A DNA stretch of 34,594 bases. Source: Bacillota bacterium (GTDB lineage Bacteria > Bacillota > Limnochordia > Limnochordales > ZCTH02-B6). The notes below the pieces were generated by a model. It was not told where the DNA came from. It was given only the letters and a program-made list of their open reading frames with translations, and did no database searches. The DNA lies in the NCBI GenBank assembly GCA_017578085.1, contig PKQR01000008.1:1-34594 (forward strand). Reading direction: 5' to 3'. This document shows positions 28,439 through 34,594 of the stretch, piece after piece (the stretch's first letter is position 1; each line of letters starts with the position of its first letter). The position numbers and the translations under genes were made by a program.

Positions 28439-31062
28439 GGCGCACCCTCCTCTCGCCCTGCGGCCACCGCCGCGGTTTCAAACTCAGCTCGATAGGGCAC
28501 CACGATGGCGTCCCCTGCATGCAGCTCGCTGAAACCGGTCCACCGCGTCTCCACGCGGCCGTTGGCCTTGATCACGTAGATGCCGTCTAGGTCAGCGTCA
28601 CGCAGCGGCCCGCCGACCTGCCGCAGGTAGTCGTCGATGGTGCGGCCAGGCACGTAAAGCAGCGCCTCGGGCATGTACACTGCACCCGCGACCAACACCG
28701 TGCCCGGGTAATACGGCACATGCAGCTGATCGCCATGGAGCAACAGGAAGTCGGCCACGTCGGGCGGCAGCTCATTGTCGCCAGCCCGTACATCGAGGAT
28801 GACGCGTCCTTGCGGCGCCCGGCTTTGCATGATCTCGACCATGTTGGCCCGGTGCTCCAAGGCCCGCCAGCGGCGCTCCCGCTCGTCGGCCGTCAGGGGC
28901 ATCTCCTCAAGGCGCGCCCGTTCCCGCTCGATGTAAAGCAGCTCGGACTGCACGAGGTCCTGGATAAACCGCTGCTGCTGCTCCGCCAGGGACGGCCGCG
29001 TCAACACCGCACCGTACAAGTACGCGTCGTCCGCCAAGCCGCCGGCACGCTCGAGCACATCGCCCAGCCGCTCGCCGGGCCGCAGGGCGTAGGTGCCGGG
29101 ATAGCGGACGGCGCCGCTCACTTGAACCGTGCGCAAGCTCGCGTAATCGAAGCGGGTGCGCACGTAAACGGTGTCGCCCTCCTGGAGAAGCGGGTCGGCG
29201 TCATCGGCTGCAGCAGCACCCAGCGCGGCCGCGTGGACCGCGGGCAAGTCCGCCTCAAAGACGGTCGCCCCGTGGGGGCTCCGGCGGAAGATCTCGACCC
29301 GCGCCACCGCCGGATCCGCGCCCGCCTGGAGGCCCCCAGCCCTGGCCAGCAGGTCGCTCAAGCGCATGCCCTTGGTCAGCTCATAAGTGCCCGGGTTACG
29401 CACGAGGCCCGCGATGCGCACCTGTGGGACGTGCATCAAGTCGTCCGCCCCGTAAACCATCAGCAAATCGTCAGGCTCGAGGAGGACGTTTTGCGACTCA
29501 TCGCCCTGCAGGAGCCGCTCCAGGTTGAGCACGATGACTTCGCGCAGCTCATAGGCCTCCGTGCGGTGGGCCCGGAACAGTTCCGCCCGGGACACGTAGG
29601 CCGCGTCCGTCAGCTCCCGCGAGCGGAAAATCAAGTCCCGCACTCTCATCCCGGGCGTCAGCGGGTACTCTCCGGGCTCATGCAGCTGCCCGGCGCTGCG
29701 CACCACCGGCTGCGGGATGACGTCCCGCACGGAGTAGATGGTGATGATGTCCCAGCGGGAAAGCTCCAGGTCGTGCTCCGGATCGCCCTGAAGGGCAAGG
29801 CTCACATCAAACGGCAACACCCGGCGCGTGTCCTGCGACACGAACCGCAGCACTTCACCCCGCGCCATCAGGGTCTCGTCAAGAACCCCGCCGGCCCGCT
29901 CCAGCAGTTGGCGGACGGTCATGCCTTCTACCCACTGATACCGGCCGGGCCGCAGCACGTGGCCTTCCAGCCGCACTTCGTCGCCCCAGGCCGGCAGGCG
30001 TGCGGAGTCGACGGACGGGATGAACACCAGATCGCCGTCTTGCAGGGCAATGGTGACCTCGCCGCGGGTTAGGGCATCGCGGTCAGGAAGGGCGATGTCT
30101 CGCAGCGTCCGCTGACCGTCCTCGCTGATCCGCTCCAGGCGAATGAACCGCACGTCCGCCTGGGCCGTGAAACCGCCCGCGTATTCGATGAGGTCGGCCA
30201 GTGTTTCCCCCTGGGCCAACTCATACAATCCCGGCCGGCGCACCTCACCGGCGACGCCCGCTTGCGGCCCCACGACCGGGACCGAGATGACATCGCCGTC
30301 CTGGAGACGCACGTTGGCGCCAAGGGTACCCGTGATGAGGAATTCGTACAGGTCCACAACGGCGATAACCTGGCCTGCGCGGACGACGCGCACGTTGCGC
30401 AAGGAGCCGGATTCCACAATGCCTCCCGCCGCCGCCAACGCGTGCATGACGTTGGCCAGGCCGCCGATGGTGTACTGACCCGGGTGAAGGACTTCACCTA
30501 GCACCCATACTTGAATCGTGCGCAGTCGGCCTAAGCTGACTGTGATGTCCACACCGACGTAGAACTCAAATAATTTCCTTTGGATTAAGGCCCGGGCCTC
30601 GTCAAAGGTTAAACCCGAGATTTCGAGTACACCCGCCTTGGGCAGGAAAATGCGGCCCTCCTGATCCACCACAACCGAATGCCTCTCGCTGACGGCACCG
30701 GAGATCTGAATCACAAATTCATCGTCCGGACCGATTCGATAGCTCGGATGAACGGGTCCGGTAACCGGAGGCGGTGTCAGAGCCAGCTGTTGAAACAGTC
30801 GATAGCCAAACGGCGTCAACCTTGAGCGTAGCTCCCATTGCGAATCCGTCTGGCCAGATGCTTGTGCGTCGAAGGGGGGACTTGCCCACAAGTCTGCCGC
30901 TGAGACCGCAGGTAGGGTCGGCTGCCCGGCTACCTCCGGGGCAGCCTCTTGCGCAGCCGAAAGACCGCTCACGACCGCCATAGCCAGAAGAATCCCTGCT
31001 GACAGGGCCAGCAGGCGGCCCTGCCACCAGCGCAAGATGCGGAGAACGCGCGCCAACGACAT
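28435..31062 (-). CDS. Multi-SLBB polysaccharide export protein (Wza-like)
   Basis: 875-residue secreted export protein. A signal sequence (GRLLALSAGILLAMAVVSGL) is followed by a polysaccharide-export domain near residues 105-180 (YRIGPDDEFVIQISG ... VVVDQEGRIFLPKAG). Seven SLBB-like units follow, each with a G-x-V-x-x-P-G-x-Y start and a ...LL-x-x-AGG end: VLGEVLHPGQY, VAGEVRRPGLY, LEGHVLRPGRY, SAGQLHEPGEY, IAGLVRNPGTY, VSGAVRYPGTY and the divergent VAGAVYMPEAL. A charged helical insert (~670-740) precedes the last. Wza-like proteins form outer-membrane channels in diderm bacteria. Its size suits a trans-envelope conduit. It pairs with the Wzz-like protein at 27140-28438. Confidence 0.92.
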   Translation of the reverse strand: MSLARVLRILRWWQGRLLALSAGILLAMAVVSGLSAAQEAAPEVAGQPTLPAVSAADLWASPPFDAQASGQTDSQWELRSRLTPFGYRLFQQLALTPPPVTGPVHPSYRIGPDDEFVIQISGAVSERHSVVVDQEGRIFLPKAGVLEISGLTFDEARALIQRKLFEFYVGVDITVSLGRLRTIQVWVLGEVLHPGQYTIGGLANVMHALAAAGGIVESGSLRNVRVVRAGQVIAVVDLYEFLITGTLGANVRLQDGDVISVPVVGPQAGVAGEVRRPGLYELAQGETLADLIEYAGGFTAQADVRFIRLERISEDGQRTLRDIALPDRDALTRGEVTIALQDGDLVFIPSVDSARLPAWGDEVRLEGHVLRPGRYQWVEGMTVRQLLERAGGVLDETLMARGEVLRFVSQDTRRVLPFDVSLALQGDPEHDLELSRWDIITIYSVRDVIPQPVVRSAGQLHEPGEYPLTPGMRVRDLIFRSRELTDAAYVSRAELFRAHRTEAYELREVIVLNLERLLQGDESQNVLLEPDDLLMVYGADDLMHVPQVRIAGLVRNPGTYELTKGMRLSDLLARAGGLQAGADPAVARVEIFRRSPHGATVFEADLPAVHAAALGAAAADDADPLLQEGDTVYVRTRFDYASLRTVQVSGAVRYPGTYALRPGERLGDVLERAGGLADDAYLYGAVLTRPSLAEQQQRFIQDLVQSELLYIERERARLEEMPLTADERERRWRALEHRANMVEIMQSRAPQGRVILDVRAGDNELPPDVADFLLLHGDQLHVPYYPGTVLVAGAVYMPEALLYVPGRTIDDYLRQVGGPLRDADLDGIYVIKANGRVETRWTGFSELHAGDAIVVPYRAEFETAAVAAGREEGAP

Positions 31063-31134
31063 GACCCCCGACCCCCCGGTTTCATCGTCGGCACCGGGGA
31101 TAATTCGAAGTGTTCTTGTGCTGTGTCAGGAAAT

Positions 31135-31149
31135 CTAGCTAGTAGCTAG
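31135..31149. promoter_or_regulatory. Perfect palindrome upstream of the export operon
   Basis: CTAGCTA-G-TAGCTAG is a perfect 7-bp dyad around one base, in the 115-nt AT-rich gap upstream of the SLBB gene and downstream of the dipeptidase gene (both minus strand). It is a likely repressor/activator site; the regulator is unknown. Confidence 0.45.
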
Positions 31150-31177
31150 AGCGTCTTACATGCTTAGTCAATCGCAG

Positions 31178-32551
31178 TCAATTTCCTGCCGCCAAGCTCA
31201 ATAGCAACCGCACGTAGGCGCGAGCCCCCTTGTCCAGGCTCTCCAGCCTAAAGAACTCGTTGGGGGCGTGCACCTGGTTGTCCGGATCGCCGAAGGAGAA
31301 GAAGATGAAATCGGTCTTGAGGATCGACTTCACCATGGCCGCGACCGGCAGCGTCCCGCCCGTGCGGGTGAACACCGGTTCTTCGCCGTACACCTCCCGC
31401 AGCGCCTGGGCCGCCTTGGCCAGGATCGGGTGGTCCCGCGACATGAGATAGGCCGGCGCCGAGCCGGGGAAGCGGGTGATGCGCACCGTCACGCCAGGCG
31501 GCGTGTTAGCGCGGATGTGGGCTTCAATCGCGTCCAGCACCTGCTCCGGATCCTGGTCCGGGACGAGCCGGCACGTGATCTTGGCATGGGCTTCCGCCGG
31601 CAACACCGTCTTGGTGCCTTCGCCCTGGAAACCGCCCCAGATGCCGTTGACCTCCAGCGTCGGCCGTGCCCACAAGCGCTCCAAAGTGGAATAGCCCGGT
31701 TCGCCGAACCCTTCGGACACGCCCACGCGTTCGAAGAACTCCTTCTCATCAAAGGGCACCCGGGCGATGTCGGCCCGCTCTTCGTCGGTCAGCGGTCGCA
31801 CGCCGTCGTAGAAACCTTTGACCAGGATCTTGCCCTCGGGCGAGCGCATGCTGGCCAGGATGGCGGCCAAGGCGTGAATGGGGTTTTGGATGGCCCCGCC
31901 GTAGGCCCCGGAGTGCAGGTCGCCCTTGGGGCCCTGCACGTCGATCTGCATGGCGCAGATGCCGCGGCTGCCGATGGTGATGTCCGGTTTCTGGGGCAAA
32001 TAGAACCCGCCGTCGGCGCACAGCACCGCGTCGGCCCGCAGCCGCTCCTTCTCCCGCTCGAGGAACGCCGGCAGGTTGGGGCTGCCGATTTCCTCTTCGC
32101 CCTCGAGCATGAACTTGAGATTGACCGGGGGCTTGCCGTCCAACGCGGCGATGGCCTCGACCGCCTTCAGCGCTAGAAAGAGGCAACCCTTGTCGTCGGC
32201 GGCGCCCCGGGCGTAGATGCGGCCGTCCTTGATGACAGGTTCAAAGGGCGGGTTTTCCCACAGGTGCTCCGGGTCCACCGGCTGCACGTCGAAGTGCCCG
32301 TAGATGAGGTACGTGGGCTTGTTGGCGTCAACCGTCCATTCCCCGTACACGATCGGATGGCCGCCGGTCTCCAGGATCTCGACCTTGGGCACGCCGATGG
32401 CCCGCAGGTGGTCTGCGGCCCACTGCGCCGCCCGGCGCACGTCATCCTTGTGCCGGGGTAGGGCGCTCACGCTTGGGATGCGCAGGAAGTCCAACAGCTG
32501 CTGTACGTGAGTTGCCCGGTGCTGCTCAAGATAAGCGTCGTACTTGGACAC
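31178..32551 (-). CDS. M20-family dipeptidase
   Basis: 457-residue cytosolic metallopeptidase of the CNDP-like/PepV-related M20 group that cleaves dipeptides. Metal-site motifs are IYGHFDVQPV (H86, D88), RGAADDKG (bridging Asp120), MLEGEEEIGS (E152/E153), LCADGGFY and QVHAPNEFF. The lid domain has GPKGDLHSGAYGG and the catalytic C-terminal part RTGGTLPVAAMV. It is distinct from the carbamoylase-type M20 enzyme at 6243-7520. It is transcribed alone behind an extended -10 promoter; the export genes downstream have their own gap and palindrome. Confidence 0.92.
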   Translation of the reverse strand: MSKYDAYLEQHRATHVQQLLDFLRIPSVSALPRHKDDVRRAAQWAADHLRAIGVPKVEILETGGHPIVYGEWTVDANKPTYLIYGHFDVQPVDPEHLWENPPFEPVIKDGRIYARGAADDKGCLFLALKAVEAIAALDGKPPVNLKFMLEGEEEIGSPNLPAFLEREKERLRADAVLCADGGFYLPQKPDITIGSRGICAMQIDVQGPKGDLHSGAYGGAIQNPIHALAAILASMRSPEGKILVKGFYDGVRPLTDEERADIARVPFDEKEFFERVGVSEGFGEPGYSTLERLWARPTLEVNGIWGGFQGEGTKTVLPAEAHAKITCRLVPDQDPEQVLDAIEAHIRANTPPGVTVRITRFPGSAPAYLMSRDHPILAKAAQALREVYGEEPVFTRTGGTLPVAAMVKSILKTDFIFFSFGDPDNQVHAPNEFFRLESLDKGARAYVRLLLSLAAGN

Positions 32552-32613
32552 GGCCCGTCCTCCCGCTCGGCGATGGCAAAAAGGCCCATCGCTGGGTGTC
32601 GTTGTCTGGCTTG

Positions 32614-32622
32614 ATTATAACA
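32614..32622 (-). promoter_or_regulatory. Extended -10 promoter for the M20 dipeptidase
   Basis: Read on the minus strand the sequence is TGTTATAAT, a perfect TGnTATAAT extended -10, about 60 nt upstream of the dipeptidase start. No good -35 box stands 17 nt further up, which is acceptable for this promoter class. Confidence 0.65.
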
Positions 32623-32727
32623 CCAGAGCCGGGGCGGCGCTCGGGGAGAAAGGCCCCCGTGTGCGGTTTCCACCGGTGAAGGATTCCCCGATCGCGGCCG
32701 ATAACAATTCCTGGAAGGGGTGGGGGT

Positions 32728-32819
32728 CTCTGGAGGCAACCCAGAGGGAAGTCGCTGGGGACCGCGCGATGGCTCGTGGTCGCTCCCGAGCGTTGGCGCT
32801 GCCGGGATGGGATGCCTCC
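32728..32819 (+). promoter_or_regulatory. Structured leader upstream of the second Wzz-like gene
   Basis: Nested complementary arms are present: GGAGGCA (32732-32738) with TGCCTCC (32813-32819), an inner GCGC/GCGC pair, and GCTCG (32772-32776) with CGAGC (32787-32791), the last two separated by symmetrical GATG/GTTG bulges. A competing hairpin, CTCTGG (32728-32733) with CCAGAG (32741-32746), shares bases with the outer stem, so two mutually exclusive folds are possible. It ends ~25 nt before the start codon. I do not recognise a known riboswitch class. Confidence 0.4.
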
Positions 32820-32844
32820 GACCAGCGTCAGGCGAGGTGGCAAC

Positions 32845-34053
32845 ATGCAGGCTCACTCACCCGTTCCCGTCCAGGCTTGGGAAGACGAGATCGATCTGCG
32901 GCAGCTGATCGAAAGCATCTGGCGCCGGAGATGGTTTATTGCCAGCCTGGTTATCGCAGCGGTGGCGGCGGCCGGAGTCCTGAGCTATTTCGTGCTGCCG
33001 CCGAGGTACGAGTCTTCCATTACCGTCGACCTCTTGGTGCCCCAGGCCACCGAGCTGGGTCTTAATCCGGCGGTCTTCGAAGCGCTGGCCACCAGCAACC
33101 GGGTCTTGGAAGCCATGGTCCAGCTTGGGTTCCTGGACATGACCCCGGACCGCGTGCGCGGTTCGATCGCGGTGAGCCTCAGTAAGGACTCCCGCTTGCT
33201 GACCGTTACCACCCGCGCGCAATCGGCGTCACAGGCCCAGCAGCTCGCCGTTCTCTGGTACGAAGCGTTCCGGCAGGAGGCCGGAGCCTATGCCCAAGAG
33301 AGGGTCGCCCAGCGGCTGGACGTCGCCGAGGCGGAGCTTGCGGCGCGGGAAAGCATGTACTCTGCGGCCCGGGACGCCCTCAACGCGTTTGACAGCACTG
33401 TTATGCTGCCCGTCATGGAAGCCAGGCTGGAAAGCCTCCAGGCCGAGCTGGTCGAGGCCGAGGAGCGGCTGCGCACGCTCACGCAAAGCACGATTCCGGC
33501 CGACGAAGCCCGCTTGCAGGCCATCCAGCTCGCCCTCGCCGAGCAGCCGCAGGTGCTTGGGGCAAGCAGCCATGTGATGGTAGTGCCCGCCGTCGACTCT
33601 GGAGCGGGCGTCACAACCAGCGACGTCACCATGCTGAACCCAGTTTATTTGCAGCTCAGCCAGGACTTGGCGTCGACGCAGACGCGCCTCGCCACCAATC
33701 GGCGCTCGGCTGAGCTCCTGTCAACCGTTGTGGCCGAACTGCCGGCGCAGATCGAAGCGCTGCAGGCCAGCTTGATTGCGTACCGGGAAGAACGGGCTCG
33801 CCTGGAGCGGGAAGTCAACGCCTTGAAGCCGATGGTGGACGAGGCCCGCGCTCAGCGCGACACCCTGCTCGCCCTGAAGCGCGCGGCTGACGCGGCCGTT
33901 CCGGCGGTGGTGTCGGATCCCGCCTTGCCGTCCGCCCCGGTCGCGCCGAGGAAGCTCTTGAACATGGCCTTGGCCGGCTTTCTCGCGGCGTTTGTCGGCA
34001 TATTCGGAGCGCTTATCATGGAATTGTGGACCACTGGTAAAGAGGAGCAGTGA
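32845..34053 (+). CDS. Second Wzz-like polysaccharide co-polymerase-type protein
   Basis: 402 residues. The N-terminus has EDEIDLRQLIESIWRRRW then a membrane helix (IASLVIAAVAAAGVLSYFVL) and PPRYESSITVDL, the Wzz opening. The external part is mostly coiled coil (VAQRLDVAEAELAARESMY, EARLESLQAELVEAEERL). A Pro-rich segment VAPRKLLNMALAG leads into the second helix. ATG 32845 follows GAGGTGG by ~6 nt; earlier in-frame starts lie in the structured leader. It has no kinase domain. It is divergent from the dipeptidase and separate from the first Wzz operon, so it may serve a different polymer. Confidence 0.85.
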   Translation: MQAHSPVPVQAWEDEIDLRQLIESIWRRRWFIASLVIAAVAAAGVLSYFVLPPRYESSITVDLLVPQATELGLNPAVFEALATSNRVLEAMVQLGFLDMTPDRVRGSIAVSLSKDSRLLTVTTRAQSASQAQQLAVLWYEAFRQEAGAYAQERVAQRLDVAEAELAARESMYSAARDALNAFDSTVMLPVMEARLESLQAELVEAEERLRTLTQSTIPADEARLQAIQLALAEQPQVLGASSHVMVVPAVDSGAGVTTSDVTMLNPVYLQLSQDLASTQTRLATNRRSAELLSTVVAELPAQIEALQASLIAYREERARLEREVNALKPMVDEARAQRDTLLALKRAADAAVPAVVSDPALPSAPVAPRKLLNMALAGFLAAFVGIFGALIMELWTTGKEEQ

Positions 34054-34457
34054 CATACCGCGACGCGCCGCCGTTCGTCCGACATTGTCGGCGAGCATAT
34101 CCTGGCAGAAGCGGTAGACCACGGCCGCCGTCACCCATGGGGTGGCGGCGGCCGTGGTCGCGTCTGCGCAAGGTGTTTCCGGCGTCGGGTTGACAAGGTC
34201 GGCAGCATGGTTCATCATGTTTGCTGTACTTACATCTCGCTCCCCGCATGTGAACGCACCAGCCTCCTACGCGGCGATATGACGGCCGCCGTCACCTTTT
34301 CAACTCCGATGGTTTAGCGAAGCTTGAGCAGGAACCCGCCGTCCCGTGCCGTAACGGGGGAGATACGTCTCTATTTTTGTAGGTCGTTCTTGTATGCTGG
34401 GGTGCTATCTTGTGACTTGCCCCGCGGGGGATCCGGGTGGCGGGGTTGTGGCAGTAA
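34054..34457. other. Intergenic region before the transposase remnant
   Basis: No gene is supported. Besides the 20-bp hairpin at 34117-34159 there is a short palindrome, GACGGC-C-GCCGTC (34281-34293), followed by ACCTTTT. A 14-base string, CGGCCGCCGTCACC, is shared by this palindrome and the left arm of the larger hairpin. A weak terminator-like GAGA-TACG-TCTC-TATTTTT lies at 34360-34378. Composition is more mixed than in the genes. Confidence 0.4.
34117..34159. repeat. 20-bp inverted repeat with a 3-nt centre
   Basis: Left arm GACCACGGCCGCCGTCACCC (34117-34136) and right arm GGGTGGCGGCGGCCGTGGTC (34140-34159) match at 19 of 20 positions around ATG. It starts 63 nt after the Wzz stop and could form a very stable RNA hairpin or a DNA cruciform. 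There is no T-run. Confidence 0.8.
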
Positions 34458-34594
34458 CGCTGGCAGAAGCAGGACATGGACGCGGTGATGAACGCGTTGA
34501 CGTTGCCATGGAGCAACGGGCCGGTGGAAGGTCACATTAACAAGCTGAAACTCTTAAAACGGCAGATGTATGGGCGAGCAGGGATTGAGCTGTT
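34458..34594 (+). pseudogene. ISL3-family transposase, C-terminal remnant (runs off window)
   Basis: The frame encodes NALTLPWSNGPVEGHINKLK followed by LLKRQMYGRAGIEL. This is the conserved C-terminal catalytic segment of ISL3-type DDE transposases: W-S-N-G-x-V-E-G carries the catalytic Glu and is followed by N-x-L-K-x-x-K-R-x-M-Y-G-R-A. An in-frame TAA at 34455-34457 lies directly upstream and no transposase-like sequence precedes it, so the 5' part is missing. The ATG at 34476 would give only a fragment. The 3' end is beyond the window. Confidence 0.8.

Noticed and set aside
32728..32844. A c-di-GMP (GEMM) or glmS-type RNA upstream of the second Wzz gene, suggested by GGAGGCAACC and GGATGCCTCC strings
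   Set aside because: The remaining conserved blocks of these classes are absent, so it is reported only as an unassigned structured leader.
34190..34220. Possible promoter with TTGACA at 34190-34195
   Set aside because: No acceptable -10 box stands at 16-18 nt and no gene follows closely.
1..34594. tRNA, rRNA and CRISPR loci
   Set aside because: Looked for conserved tRNA T-loop patterns, rRNA-like stretches and regularly spaced repeats; none was found by eye.

Overview
The window is GC-rich, densely coded bacterial DNA. Many genes start with GTG or TTG and have strong AGGAG-type ribosome binding sites. Two intrinsic-terminator riboswitches (TPP and c-di-AMP/ydaO) and the families PucR, SatD/DUF3307 and PyrK/PyrD type 1B point to a high-GC Bacillota-like organism, for example a Limnochordia or Thermaerobacter/Symbiobacterium-like lineage. 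That placement is inference. A large exporter with seven SLBB-like repeats plus two Wzz-like proteins suggests an outer membrane or an elaborate exopolysaccharide envelope.

Layout. (1) 3-1049: 3' part of an MFS transporter. (2) 1403-12082: one co-directional block holding a five-gene Liv-type ABC transporter (livKHMGF), an M20 carbamoyl-amidohydrolase, a dihydroorotase-like amidohydrolase, PyrK-like and PyrD-like proteins, and a PucR-type regulator. The enzyme set fits uptake and catabolism of orotate or a related pyrimidine (orotate to dihydroorotate to N-carbamoyl-aspartate to aspartate) better than de novo synthesis. A flavin monooxygenase-like gene (12102-13154, minus) faces it. (3) 13291-17031: a sigma-A-type promoter, TPP riboswitch and terminator, then thiX-thiY-thiZ and thiamine pyrophosphokinase, a thiamine or thiamine-pyrimidine salvage operon. 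(4) 17100-19270: a visibly lower-GC island of three small genes: an unknown helical protein, a SecB-like chaperone and a PD-(D/E)XK nuclease-like protein. It abuts the last ~29 codons of a destroyed MFS gene. This is the best candidate for an undescribed system; the architecture recalls chaperone-controlled toxin-antitoxin or anti-phage modules. (5) 19381-22678: promoter, ydaO riboswitch, terminator and a glycine-betaine-type ABC transporter.

(6) 22704-24399 (minus): a DUF3307-type membrane protein and SatD. (7) 24542-25549: gpsA with an altered nucleotide-binding motif. (8) 25714-27075: a second MFS transporter. (9) 27140-31062 (minus): Wzz-like and multi-SLBB export proteins. (10) 31178-32551 (minus): an M20 dipeptidase. 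(11) 32845-34053: a second Wzz-like protein behind a structured leader. (12) 34458-34594: the 3' end of an ISL3-type transposase, apparently a remnant, running off the window. No tRNA, rRNA or CRISPR array was seen.
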